Below are positions 18,512 through 27,211 of a stretch of 64,000 bases of DNA, piece by piece. A program made the position numbers and the translations under genes. This stretch comes from Endozoicomonas sp. SCSIO W0465 (lineage in GTDB: Bacteria > Pseudomonadota > Gammaproteobacteria > Pseudomonadales > Endozoicomonadaceae), in contig NZ_CP092417.1 in assembly GCF_023716865.1 (NCBI RefSeq), positions 1,218,001 to 1,282,000 of the forward strand, read 5' to 3'. Within the stretch, counting starts at the first letter, position 1. The number at the start of each line of letters is the position of its first letter. The notes beneath the pieces are model-generated. The model was not told where the DNA came from, made no database searches, and was given only the letters and a program-made list of their open reading frames with translations.

Positions 18512-19851
18512 CGGGGCTGACAATGGATGGTGATAACCTGATCAATCGCTTGCGTTGCGTTCCCGTGGCCACCGTCACTGGCAAGATCGCCTCAATCAAT
18601 GGCTTATTGCTTGAGGCGACAGGTATCAAATTACCTGTTGGCCAGCTGTGTCGTATTCGCTCACGATCGGGGGGGGAGTTTGACGCAGAAGTGGTTGGAT
18701 TTAATAAAAATCAGTCTTTCCTTATGTCATTGTCTAATCATCAGGATGGCCTGGCTCCGGGTGACCTGATTATTCCGGCAGCAGCGAATAAAAGTATACC
18801 GATCGACAGTGGACTCATTGGACGTGTGATAGACGCCATGGGGCAACCATTGGATAACCGGCCACTGGTTGTCAACGAGCGGATACCTGCTTTGCCTCAC
18901 CCTATCAATCCAATGCATAGAAGAGCTGTTGATACCCCGCAGTACGTTGGGATCAGGGCAATTGATGGACTGTTAACTTTAGGCCAGGGGCAGAGAGTTG
19001 GACTGTTAGCGGGGAGTGGTGTCGGTAAGAGTACATTACTTGGCATGATGACCAGAAACACTCAGGCGGATGTAACGGTGGTCGGGCTTATCGGTGAGCG
19101 CTCCAGGGAAGTGAAAGAGTTTGTTGAAAATACCCTGGGAGCAGAGGGGATGGCCCGCACCATCGTGGTTGCTGCGCCGGGTGATGAATCTCCGGTCAGA
19201 AGAATTCGTGCAGCTTCCTATTGTCATCGCATTGCAGAGTACTTCCGGGATCAGGGAAAGTCAGTCTTACTGCTGATGGACTCATTAACCCGATATGCCC
19301 AGGCGCATCGAGAGGTTGCACTGGCCATGGGGGAAGCGCCTGCCTCACGGGGATTTCCTCCTTCGGTATTCAGTAAAATTCCCATTTTGCTGGAACGCTC
19401 TGGCACAGGCTCAGGCAATGGCGCTATTACTGCCGTCTATACCGTTCTGGCGGATGGCGATGACCTGATGGATCCTATAGTAGACAGTGCTCGTTCGGTA
19501 CTGGATGGGCATATTGTATTGAGTCGGGAACTTGCCGAAAAAGGGCATTACCCGGCCATTGATTTGGACAAATCGATAAGTCGGGTGATGCCCCAGGTGG
19601 TGGATGAACGTCACCGGGAAAATGCCGGTCACTTTCGTCGCTACTATGCCAGGTATAACCAATTTCAGGAGCTTATGGCCATTGGTGCCTATCAGGCGGG
19701 AGCTGATCTTGAGCTGGATCGTGCCATTGAGCTGCGGCCGTCCATGGAGCAGTTTCTTCAACAGAGCCGCTTTGAACAGGTGAACCCGGAAGATAGCACC
19801 CAGCTGCTTAATCGCATGATGTTAAGAAAGGAAGTGTTGACCCATGGCTGA
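18508..19851 (+). CDS. fliI: Flagellar export ATPase FliI
   Basis: F1-beta-like ATPase that energises unfolding and delivery of flagellar substrates. From the ATG at 18508 the protein is 447 residues. It has a Walker A motif GLLAGSGVGKSTLLG, the catalytic-Glu segment VGLIGERSREVKEF, Walker B VLLLMDSLTRYAQAHREV and the substrate-specific GEAPASRGFPPSVF loop. The start is set by the ATGA overlap with fliH; an in-frame start farther upstream inside fliH is unlikely. Confidence 0.97.
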   Translation: MTGLTMDGDNLINRLRCVPVATVTGKIASINGLLLEATGIKLPVGQLCRIRSRSGGEFDAEVVGFNKNQSFLMSLSNHQDGLAPGDLIIPAAANKSIPIDSGLIGRVIDAMGQPLDNRPLVVNERIPALPHPINPMHRRAVDTPQYVGIRAIDGLLTLGQGQRVGLLAGSGVGKSTLLGMMTRNTQADVTVVGLIGERSREVKEFVENTLGAEGMARTIVVAAPGDESPVRRIRAASYCHRIAEYFRDQGKSVLLLMDSLTRYAQAHREVALAMGEAPASRGFPPSVFSKIPILLERSGTGSGNGAITAVYTVLADGDDLMDPIVDSARSVLDGHIVLSRELAEKGHYPAIDLDKSISRVMPQVVDERHRENAGHFRRYYARYNQFQELMAIGAYQAGADLELDRAIELRPSMEQFLQQSRFEQVNPEDSTQLLNRMMLRKEVLTHG

Positions 19852-20257
19852 TGAGCAGCAGCTTAAGAGTCTCTGCAAAGCGATGGATTGCCAAACCAGA
19901 CGGCTGCAACAAAAGGTTGCTGTGGCACAAACCGAAGTATTGGCGCTTGATCAGCAGAAACAGCTGATCACTGGTTCTCAACGCAGCAGTGCCCTGAATT
20001 TTGGCCATACCGTTAATGCCTTGTCATGCTGGAATCGAAATCAGTTCTCCGCTTTGGTTAACGACGTTTTATTATTACTGGATCAGAAACTAGCCGCGAA
20101 GCAGCAGAACTTTGAGCAATTGGAAACCAGCCTTGAAGAGCAGAAGAAAAAAACTCGGGTGCTGGAGCATCTTTCCCATAAGGAACACATCAAAAACAGA
20201 AAACGAGCAGATCAACTGATGAAACGTGAGTTGGAAGAAGTCTTACAACGATATTGA
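19844..20257 (+). CDS. fliJ: Flagellar export chaperone-escort FliJ
   Basis: A 137-residue, almost wholly alpha-helical coiled-coil protein in the FliJ position; it overlaps fliI by 8 bp. FliJ is the central stalk of the export ATPase and recycles chaperones. Charged heptads are visible throughout (EQLETSLEEQKKKTRVLEHLSHKEHIKNRKRADQLM, about residues 87-122). The sequence alone is weak evidence because FliJ diverges strongly; size, fold and neighbours make the call. Confidence 0.85.
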   Translation: MADEQQLKSLCKAMDCQTRRLQQKVAVAQTEVLALDQQKQLITGSQRSSALNFGHTVNALSCWNRNQFSALVNDVLLLLDQKLAAKQQNFEQLETSLEEQKKKTRVLEHLSHKEHIKNRKRADQLMKRELEEVLQRY

Positions 20258-20326
20258 TACTGGTTTTCCCATAAATAGATGATTGTGATAGCCTGATTGC
20301 TGAATGAGCAAAAGCAGGGATCGCAT

Positions 20327-21055
20327 ATGTCATTCAGAAAACCGCTTCTGTCCGGTATTTTCACCTCATTACTTTTTGCCCCATTGCTATTTGGCAGCAC
20401 GCCTCTTTCCGCAGCCCGGCCGTCGATTGAAGAGACCATTAATGATCAGGTTGCCAACTATTTAGATAAGTCTCTTGGCGACTTCCTGCAAGCCTACCCT
20501 GATGCCAGCCAATCGATAACGGTAAGACCATTAAAAAAGATCCCCGGACATTGTCAGCAGACTCTGAGGGTTTCCAGACGGTCTGATCATCGTCCACCTG
20601 TTGGCCAGTTAAGGCTGAACGTTGAGTGCCCCGGGCAATGGCGACATTATGTGACTGCCGATGTAGATGTTCAGGTTCCTGCGGTTCATGTTCGTAAGGC
20701 GTTATCCCGTGGAGATATCATCACTGAAGATGCTTTGCAGCTTCTGAGTGTTTCCTGGGAGAAATTGAGAGGAGAGTTTTTCCAGAAGCCTGAACAGGTA
20801 TCCGGGCGACAGCTGAGGCGCTCACTGTCAATAGGTAGTCTGGTTTCCGGGAGTGCCCTGGTTCCTGATTATCTGGTTCAGAAGGGGCAAGTGGTCACCA
20901 TACTGGCGGGGCGTGACAACCTGTATGTTGCCATGGCCGGTATTGCGCTGGAAAGTGGCTTAATGTCTGAGACTATCCGGGTTCGCAATCGCTCCTCAGG
21001 AAAGGTGGTGGATGCCCGGGTGATCGCAGAAAATAAAGTCCAGACCGGGTTGTAA
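20327..21055 (+). CDS. flgA: P-ring assembly chaperone FlgA
   Basis: Periplasmic chaperone needed to assemble FlgI into the P ring. The 242-residue precursor starts at the ATG at 20327 (CAGGGA ribosome-binding site) with a signal peptide (LLSGIFTSLLFAPLLFGSTPLSA). The SAF domain is clear: VPAVHVRKALSRGDIITEDALQL and SLVSGSALVPDYLVQKGQVVTILA. It lies after fliJ and not beside flgB or flgMN as in most clusters, and ends at a strong terminator. Confidence 0.93.
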   Translation: MSFRKPLLSGIFTSLLFAPLLFGSTPLSAARPSIEETINDQVANYLDKSLGDFLQAYPDASQSITVRPLKKIPGHCQQTLRVSRRSDHRPPVGQLRLNVECPGQWRHYVTADVDVQVPAVHVRKALSRGDIITEDALQLLSVSWEKLRGEFFQKPEQVSGRQLRRSLSIGSLVSGSALVPDYLVQKGQVVTILAGRDNLYVAMAGIALESGLMSETIRVRNRSSGKVVDARVIAENKVQTGL

Positions 21056-21107
21056 TATATTTGGATGCTTTTCAGTATGTCATCAGGAAAAATCCGCACA
21101 TGAAATG

Positions 21108-21133
21108 GCTAATCATCTGCTGATTAGCTTTTT
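21108..21133 (+). terminator. Intrinsic terminator after flgA
   Basis: Perfect 8-bp stem GCTAATCA / TGATTAGC with a 5-base loop (TCTGC) followed by TTTTT. It closes the plus-strand flgB-to-flgA block and separates it from the next gene. Confidence 0.85.
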
Positions 21134-21198
21134 CTGCAGCGAAATATCAAATCAGCAGATGATTAAATATACGCTTCATTGACTACGTTCATCTGCTG
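21111..21198. repeat. Inverted 15-mer and repeated CATCTGCTG motif before the methylase-like gene
   Basis: AATCATCTGCTGATT at 21111-21125 recurs as its exact reverse complement at 21150-21164. The core CATCTGCTG occurs a third time at 21190-21198, 34 bp before the next start codon. The first copy doubles as the terminator loop and stem. The set could be an operator for the downstream gene. Confidence 0.45.
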
Positions 21199-21231
21199 CT
21201 TATTTTCTTTTAATTTCATCAGGGATAGATA

Positions 21232-23049
21232 ATGGGAAGAGAGATAGTAAATGCACTGGCACCGGATCAGCTCAGAAAAAACAGCTGGTATCCGGATTAT
21301 ATTCATCTGATGGGGCAGCTATTAACCTGGTGCTACTTGAGTGAGCATGGTCTGCTCAATGAAGAGATACGGTTTAACGGGGATATCTACAATACTGCTG
21401 ACCAATCATTGATGGCAGGAATAATTTCAGCAGGTCTGTCAGGCGTTTCAGCCTTTCGAAGTGATCCTGTCTGGAATTCAGCGTGGTCAAATTACCAACA
21501 CTATCTCCAGATTATTCCTTCTTCAGAACTTGAACGACTAACGGCTTCTCTTGCTACAGCAAGGCGACATGGGCTTATCAGGTATGATGAGCTGCCGGAT
21601 ATTCTTTATGGTAAATATCTACAAGTTCGGCCATCCCTGCCCACGGAGGTTAGAGATCTGATGGTCAACCTGTTACCAAAAGACCTTCAGCACAATATTT
21701 ATCTTTCTGGCGACGGAGCCTTTGGCTTCATGCCTTTACTGAAAGGCCAAAGTATACAGCTGTTCTCTGAACACCCCCAGCCTGAGACAATGCCCTCTCT
21801 TATTTCTTTACTGAGTAGCCATGTGACTCTGCAAGAAGGCGACCCGGTCTTGAATCCGGCTTTTTTCCAACATGGCAGGCTTAAAAAATTTTCTTACGGT
21901 GTCGGTGTTTTATTGCATGATCACTGCTATAAGGTGAATGAAGTCAGGGATCTATTTGGCCGGTTTTCTTCGGGCATACGTCAGAAGGAAATATTGTTTG
22001 TTACTCATATGCTTCACCAATGCAGTGGCTCAATGGTTCTGGTGATCCCTGGTCGTTTTCTCCTGAAAAATACCGCTGAAAGCCGAAACTTCCGGAAAAA
22101 ATTGATTAAGGATGGACGTCTTTCCGGAGTTATCCGTTTACCTTCCGGTTTATTACCAGGGCGGGCACAGCCCTTGTTTGTTCTTGTTTTTGGGGGGGAT
22201 ACGTCCAATACAATTTGCTTTATCAACAGTGATAACGATTATTTTAAGGCCGTCGCGGTGAAAAGGCGTGGAGAAGCAAAGTATCGATTAAATAGCCCGG
22301 ATGTGATTGTCGAAGAAATCCGGGATCCCGGAAATACCAGAGTCAGTTATCAGGTAAATTGCACTGATTTATTGAGTGCTGGCGATACCAATTTCCCACT
22401 GGATCCGGGCCATTATTTGGGAGCCAATCGTTCCGTGGTTTTTCGTTCCACCGGAGCGGTTTCAGCATTGGACGATGGGTTTGAAATTATTCGGGCCCAG
22501 GCGTTGAGAGGTGTGGAGCATCAGCAGGATATCCGGATATTCATGGAAGTGACTGTCAATGATATAAACGATGCCGGATTAGTTGAAGCACCAAAACGTG
22601 CTGTTCAGATTGGTCCTGACAAATTGCAAAGAGCGAAAGGGCAGACATTACAAGCTGGCGATATATTGCTGGCGATAAAGGGGCAGGCGGGAAAACTGGC
22701 ATTAGTTCCAGAGTTATGTGGCAATAACTGGGTTGCTGGCCAGTCCTTTGTTATCTTACGACAAAAGCCTGGTAATGGGCTCCATAGCCCGGTTGTCCTG
22801 TTTCGATTTCTGAAGTCTGAGACGGGCCAGAAACTGATTGATTCCATACGTACAGATAATAATGTGCCATTTATCCACAGTCAGGATTTAAAGCAATTAC
22901 CGGTACCTTGCTGGTCCGACCTGGAGCAGGAGCAGGCCTGTCAGGCCCACGAGGAAGTGTTAAAACTCTATGCCAGGATGAAATTTTTCCGGGAAAAGGC
23001 TGAGCTGATTGAGCGGGCAATACTAAAAGAAGTTTTTGATTACCACTGA
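21232..23049 (+). CDS. Degenerate type I methyltransferase-specificity (M-S) fusion protein
   Basis: A 605-residue protein. Residues about 150-350 follow the layout of HsdM-type adenine methyltransferases: a GDGAFGFMPLL segment where the SAM-binding motif is expected, LNPAFFQHGRLKKFSYG where NPPF...FxYG is expected, then SGSMVLVIPGRFLLKN and RLSGVIRLPSGLLPGRAQPLFVLVF, which match the HsdM core well. Residues about 400-600 resemble a type I S subunit (LQAGDILLAIKGQAGKLALV, NNVPFIHSQDLKQLPVP) with a terminal coiled coil. The SAM and NPPF motifs are altered (NPAF), so catalysis is doubtful. No hsdR is nearby. The last residues FDYH and the stop come from the inserted element B; without it the protein would end at ...AILKEV. 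Confidence 0.65.
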   Translation: MGREIVNALAPDQLRKNSWYPDYIHLMGQLLTWCYLSEHGLLNEEIRFNGDIYNTADQSLMAGIISAGLSGVSAFRSDPVWNSAWSNYQHYLQIIPSSELERLTASLATARRHGLIRYDELPDILYGKYLQVRPSLPTEVRDLMVNLLPKDLQHNIYLSGDGAFGFMPLLKGQSIQLFSEHPQPETMPSLISLLSSHVTLQEGDPVLNPAFFQHGRLKKFSYGVGVLLHDHCYKVNEVRDLFGRFSSGIRQKEILFVTHMLHQCSGSMVLVIPGRFLLKNTAESRNFRKKLIKDGRLSGVIRLPSGLLPGRAQPLFVLVFGGDTSNTICFINSDNDYFKAVAVKRRGEAKYRLNSPDVIVEEIRDPGNTRVSYQVNCTDLLSAGDTNFPLDPGHYLGANRSVVFRSTGAVSALDDGFEIIRAQALRGVEHQQDIRIFMEVTVNDINDAGLVEAPKRAVQIGPDKLQRAKGQTLQAGDILLAIKGQAGKLALVPELCGNNWVAGQSFVILRQKPGNGLHSPVVLFRFLKSETGQKLIDSIRTDNNVPFIHSQDLKQLPVPCWSDLEQEQACQAHEEVLKLYARMKFFREKAELIERAILKEVFDYH

Positions 23050-23114
23050 TCGTACGTCATGACACAGGGAAAGATAATTTAAGAATATACGTGCAGCTTT
23101 TCATTCTTTATGTC

Positions 23115-24226
23115 TAGGACTTACGCATTGACAACAGGCTCTAAAATTTGATAATGCCAAAAAACAGATGTCTTCAGGGATGAAAGTGAGAACTACCACT
23201 CGACCGACCACTGCACGATGCACTCTTGCAAAATACATTGGCTTTTTGATTAGTGAGCCAAAATCATCAACATGCACAAGACTGGCCGAGGTTACCGACT
23301 TTTCTCACGATAGCGCAAACCGCTTTCTTAAGCGTGAAAACTATCAGCCCAAAGATATGTACGATGAAGCAGTCAAAAGTTTAAACCCTATTGGCGGCAC
23401 CCTGAGCGTTGATGACAGCGTGCTCGACAAACCTTATAGCTACTCCGTGGCACTGGTTGGCCACTTTTGGTCGGGTAAACATCACCGAGTGGTTAAGGGA
23501 GTTAACCTCATCACCCTTTATTACACCGACGTATCCGGGCGCCATATGCCGGTGAATTACAGGATATACGACAAATCGGAAGACAAGACAAAAAACGACT
23601 ACTTCCGTGAAATGTTGATTGAAGTGCTGGTATGGGGGCTGAAGCCAGCGTTCGTTACCGGTGACTCCTGGTACAGCTGCACGACTAACCTGAAGACGAT
23701 TAAAAACCATCAGACTGGGTTTATGTTTGCCGTTGAGAAAAACAGGACAGTATCACTGGAAAAAGGTAAATGGCAGCAGGTTCAACACCTCGACATCCCC
23801 GACAATGGTCTGGATGTATGGCTCAAAGACTTCGGTAAGATCCGGTTGTTCAGGACGATGCTAAAAGACCAGCGTCGCCACTACGTGGTTTACTTGCCAG
23901 AGGAAGTCCCTTTTGAACGCAATGACTTCAAGCAGATCCATGACCAGCACTGGCAGATCGAACAGTTTCACAGGGCGATCAAGCAGGTTTGCCATATTGA
24001 GCACTTTCAGGTTCGCAGCGAACGACCCGTCAGAAACCATATATTTGCTGCAATTTTAGCTTTTGTTTATCTCCAGAAAATGCAGATAGAGCAGGAGTTT
24101 ACGAATATTTATCAGCACCAACGGGGGCTGTTTAAAGAGACAATAGGCGCTTTCATTGAGAGTTTTGCAAAGGGGAAGGATCACCTCCTACCAAAATTTA
24201 TCGGTGTCATCAATGCGTAAGTCCTA
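23115..24226 (+). mobile_element. IS701-like insertion sequence inside element B
   Basis: Terminal 17-bp perfect inverted repeats TAGGACTTACGCATTGA bound a 1,112-bp element flanked by ATGTC at 23110-23114 and 24227-24231. The uninterrupted target, ATTCTTTATGTCTATA in reverse complement, is present in the other copy of element B near 52452-52467. This proves the boundaries and the 5-bp duplication. Confidence 0.92.
23168..24220 (+). CDS. IS701/IS4-superfamily transposase
   Basis: A 350-residue DDE transposase. The catalytic residues are probably Asp in LSVDDSVLDKPYS, Asp in VTGDSWYS and Glu in WQIEQFHRAIKQ. The N-terminal ~75 residues include a DNA-binding helix region (RLAEVTDFSHDSANRFLKRE). 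It fills the element almost end to end and is intact. The family name is a best fit to IS701-like proteins (DVSGRHMPVNYRIYDK); other IS4-superfamily groups are possible. Confidence 0.85.
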   Translation: MSSGMKVRTTTRPTTARCTLAKYIGFLISEPKSSTCTRLAEVTDFSHDSANRFLKRENYQPKDMYDEAVKSLNPIGGTLSVDDSVLDKPYSYSVALVGHFWSGKHHRVVKGVNLITLYYTDVSGRHMPVNYRIYDKSEDKTKNDYFREMLIEVLVWGLKPAFVTGDSWYSCTTNLKTIKNHQTGFMFAVEKNRTVSLEKGKWQQVQHLDIPDNGLDVWLKDFGKIRLFRTMLKDQRRHYVVYLPEEVPFERNDFKQIHDQHWQIEQFHRAIKQVCHIEHFQVRSERPVRNHIFAAILAFVYLQKMQIEQEFTNIYQHQRGLFKETIGAFIESFAKGKDHLLPKFIGVINA

Positions 24227-25127
24227 ATGTCTATAACCCGGTAAAGAAATAATAGAACCTCTCCAGTATTACCGGTGGAGCAGGCATCATGACGGCTTGT
24301 TCTCCAGATTATCAACTAAATTCGGTTTCATAACCGCTCCGAACAAGCAAAGACCCACATCATCATTCGAAATAATGATATTAATACGTCAACTGACTTT
24401 CAATTATCGGTTGATGGCTAACCCGGTTTCCACTGGACGTCTGGCAGTTTGAGAAGTCGATCCGGCATCGGTGCTGTATTGACTGCAGCCCGACCTAGCC
24501 TTGAGATCATTGAAGGCATATCAAAACGCCGGTTAAACCGATAGTTGAACTCTGATAGATAACGGCCCAGATGCTTGGGGTCGAGCTTATGGTAAGTACC
24601 GGTAATCGCTGTTTTCACGTTTCCCAGCATGGTATTTACCCAGGTGAACAACTCATTCTCCATGGATGCATGCCCACCACCGGTAATGATGGCTGTGTGC
24701 TGGCATCCGGCATCTTCAATACCCCGGAAACAGGACAAGCCATCGCTGACGGCCCGGACACCCTTTTTCAGGGCATGTTCTGCCCACTCCTGAATGGTTT
24801 TTCGCCGGAAGTTATCAACGGCATTGAACTTCATGTAGATAGGGTGGTTATCAGCATCTGTCTGAACTGCGGCCACGAAGGGGGCTTTGTTCTCTGAGCC
24901 TCTGCCCCGGCGGCCTCCGTGGCGCTCTCCGCCCCAATAGGCGTCATCAATCTGAACAAAACCACTCAACTGCCAGCTGTTATCTCTTTCCATCATGACC
25001 TGCATGAGTTTGTGTTTCATGCGCAATGCGGCATTGTAGGAAATGCCAAGTTGTCGATGAAGCGTCAGGCAAGAAATCCCCGCTTTATTCTGGGTGACGA
25101 GATAGATACCCAGAAACCAGGTAGCTA

Positions 25128-26828
25128 GTTCTCGTCCAAAAACACAACCAATTGAAAACTGTAGATTTTATCCTGAAAAATTAAGTGGAGCCCTACTGCT
25201 ATCTGGCGACTAAACTTCCCAAGAGCAAGAAACATAAGGGATTGCCAAAAACAGAGGACTCCAAATGCGCAAAAAACGCAACCCGCAGTGTAGTATGGAA
25301 CTCCATTACGTACCTCATGAAATCTGCTCCCAGCTTTCCGGTATCTCGCAATGGCTTGACGCCCATCCACAGTTCAATGACTGGATTTATGAGGACTTAA
25401 GTTCTGGTGATAAACAGAACACTGGGCGGAACGGACTATCAGCAGAATCCGTTCTTCGTGCGGCACTCCTGAAACAGTATTTGAATTGTGATTATGACTA
25501 CTTGTCGTTTGTTTTGATGGACTCCATGCTCTTTCGAGACTTTTGTCGCCTCGAACCAAACCAGCGCCCCAGTCGCTCCAGTTTGCATGGGCTCATCAGC
25601 CTTCTTACTGCATCTACATGGGAACGGATTAATAACTGTCAGCTAATGACCGCTAAAGATCAGGGTATTGAAAAAGGGCGCACTGTGGCTATTGACAGCA
25701 CAGTCACCGAATCGGATATCAAACCTCCTTGCGACAGTGATCTTTTAGCCAGTTCCGTTAAAGAAATTTGTCGGCTGCTGGAACGGGGACAAACACTGAC
25801 AGCGACACCGCTTTATGAATATACCCATCACAACCGAGCCGTAAAAGATGCGGCCAGAAAATGCATCTACGCTGGCAAAGAAGAGCGGCATCAGCATTAT
25901 AAAAAACTGCTGCAGTTGACCCGAAAATCCCGGAAGGTACTTATCGAAGCTACTGTCACGCTAGCAAACGCCCGTCAGCAGGGGCAGTGTCTCCTGGCTG
26001 ATGATGCCGACAAGTGGCAGGCCGATGTGGATCACCTGTTACCCCTGGTGGATGCAATAGTCTCCCAGACAGAGCGCAGGGTCTTTAAGGGTGAAAAGGT
26101 GCCAGCCCAGGAAAAAGTGGTTAGCCTGTATGAACCCCATACGGATATCATCGTAAAAGACAGGCGGCAAGTACAGTATGGCCATAAACTGAACCTGGTT
26201 CAGGGAAAAAGTCGATTGATCCTGGACCTGGTTATTGAGGAAGGTAACCCAGCGGATTCGGACCAATTCATTCCGATGATGGAAAGACAAAAAGAAATTT
26301 ATGGTCGTGTACCTCGCCAGACAAGCGGTGACGGCGGATACGCGTGTCGCGCTAATTTGGAAAAAGCCAAGGCCATGGGAATCAGCGATGTAGCTTTTAA
26401 TAAGAAGCGCGGACTTGAAGTCGAAGAGATGACTAAAAGTCAGTATGTGTATAAAACGCTCTTTCGCTTCCGGGCAGGTATTGAAGCGGGAATTTCGTGG
26501 CTAAAGAGATGTTTTGGGCTATCACGTTGCCACTGCAAGGGTTCTGAGCGTTTTGATTCTCATTGCTGGTTATCGGTGGTCTGTTACAACCTGGTGATTC
26601 TGGCCAGACACCCGGCACCATCCTGATAGCCACCTCCACGCTACATGAAAGTACCTTTCCAGCATGGTGGGAGGATGTTTTCTGCCTGCTTTTCGCGTTT
26701 TTCTCCAATATCCGTCCCAGATTAGAGAAAAAAAGGGAAGAGTTTTTGCGGCTCTCTGGAATTTCAGGAAATATCAAAACGCACGTACAATCTAATTATG
26801 ATTGCCTGATGCGTTTTTGGACGAGAAC
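25128..26828 (+). mobile_element. ISNCY/IS1182-like insertion sequence inside the element B transposase
   Basis: A 1,701-bp element with 16-bp perfect terminal repeats GTTCTCGTCCAAAAAC. The flanks carry TAGCTA at 25122-25127 and 26829-26834, and the empty site AGGTAGCTAGAGGC is preserved in reverse complement in copy 2 near 51386-51402. The target is palindromic, so the duplication could also be read as 4 or 2 bp with correspondingly longer ends. Confidence 0.88.
25265..26626 (+). CDS. ISNCY/IS1182-type DDE transposase
   Basis: A 453-residue transposase. The catalytic core shows Asp in RTVAIDSTVTESDIKPP, Asp in TSGDGGYACRANL, and Glu in GIEAGISWLKRCFG. The N-terminal region (SVLRAALLKQYLNCDYDYLSFVLMDSMLFRDFCRL) is the helical domain shared by IS5, IS1182 and the ISNCY groups. 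YGHKLNLVQGKSRLILDLVIEEGNPADSDQF is typical of the ISNCY-type group. It appears intact and is the likely active gene of its element. Confidence 0.87.
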   Translation: MRKKRNPQCSMELHYVPHEICSQLSGISQWLDAHPQFNDWIYEDLSSGDKQNTGRNGLSAESVLRAALLKQYLNCDYDYLSFVLMDSMLFRDFCRLEPNQRPSRSSLHGLISLLTASTWERINNCQLMTAKDQGIEKGRTVAIDSTVTESDIKPPCDSDLLASSVKEICRLLERGQTLTATPLYEYTHHNRAVKDAARKCIYAGKEERHQHYKKLLQLTRKSRKVLIEATVTLANARQQGQCLLADDADKWQADVDHLLPLVDAIVSQTERRVFKGEKVPAQEKVVSLYEPHTDIIVKDRRQVQYGHKLNLVQGKSRLILDLVIEEGNPADSDQFIPMMERQKEIYGRVPRQTSGDGGYACRANLEKAKAMGISDVAFNKKRGLEVEEMTKSQYVYKTLFRFRAGIEAGISWLKRCFGLSRCHCKGSERFDSHCWLSVVCYNLVILARHPAPS

Positions 26829-27211
26829 TAGCTAGAGGCAGCTTTGTTGAGTCAAAGATAGTGTTACTGGTAAGCGAGGTTTGGCAACGGCAGCAATTGC
26901 ACTGGAATTCAGCTTTCCGGTGAAGCTTGCAGAAACTGCGGGAGCCACACTTCGGGCATTGGAAGCCATCTGGCCAGCGCCAAGAGGACAGCGCGTTCTC
27001 ACACTGCTCTTCACTGCCGTAATTAGCCAGAAATTGCATAATGCCAAGGCCTTTTTGGAACTGAATGGTGTTTTTACACATCAGTTTTACCTCCAAAACA
27101 CATGACTATCGACGTTTATTATAGCAGCTGGCTCACGACGTAGGGTCGGTGGTAATCAGGAAGAAGTTTGATGATTATTTATTATTCTGGCGTCCGTTTT
27201 TTAAAAGTCAT

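Larger units (their letters stand above)
24418..27081 (-). pseudogene. Element B transposase (IS1595 family), split by an IS
   Basis: The N-terminal part (27081 down to about 26835, MCKNTIQFQKGLGIMQF...CPKCGSRSFCKL...CNCC through TKLPLA) and the C-terminal part (about 25121 down to 24418, ...TWFLGIYLV through LLKLPDVQWKPG) are separated by the ISNCY-like element. Joined, they make an IS1595-family transposase with an N-terminal zinc ribbon and a DDE core (VQIDDAYWGGERHGGRRGRGSENK). The C-terminus here reads through RRFDMPSMISRL without the MITE seen in copy 2. Confidence 0.88.
23036..27160 (-). mobile_element. IS1595-type element B copy 1, with two other ISs inserted
   Basis: The ends share TGATTACCAC and further matching bases, and the element is flanked by the 9-bp direct repeat AAGAAGTTT at 23027-23035 and 27161-27169. 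Removing the IS701-like element (plus 5 bp) and the ISNCY-like element (plus 6 bp) leaves 1,301 bp, against 1,302 bp for copy 2 (51064-52532) once its MITE is removed. The two copies are in opposite orientation. The interior sequences match apart from the insertions. Confidence 0.88.

Noticed and set aside
21232..23049. A complete type I restriction-modification system
   Set aside because: No restriction subunit or separate M and S genes are nearby, and the methyltransferase motifs are degenerate.
24571..24897. Plus-strand open frame opposite the element B transposase (also at 51620-51946, minus)
   Set aside because: It is the antisense shadow of a clear transposase; no ribosome-binding site or family signal.
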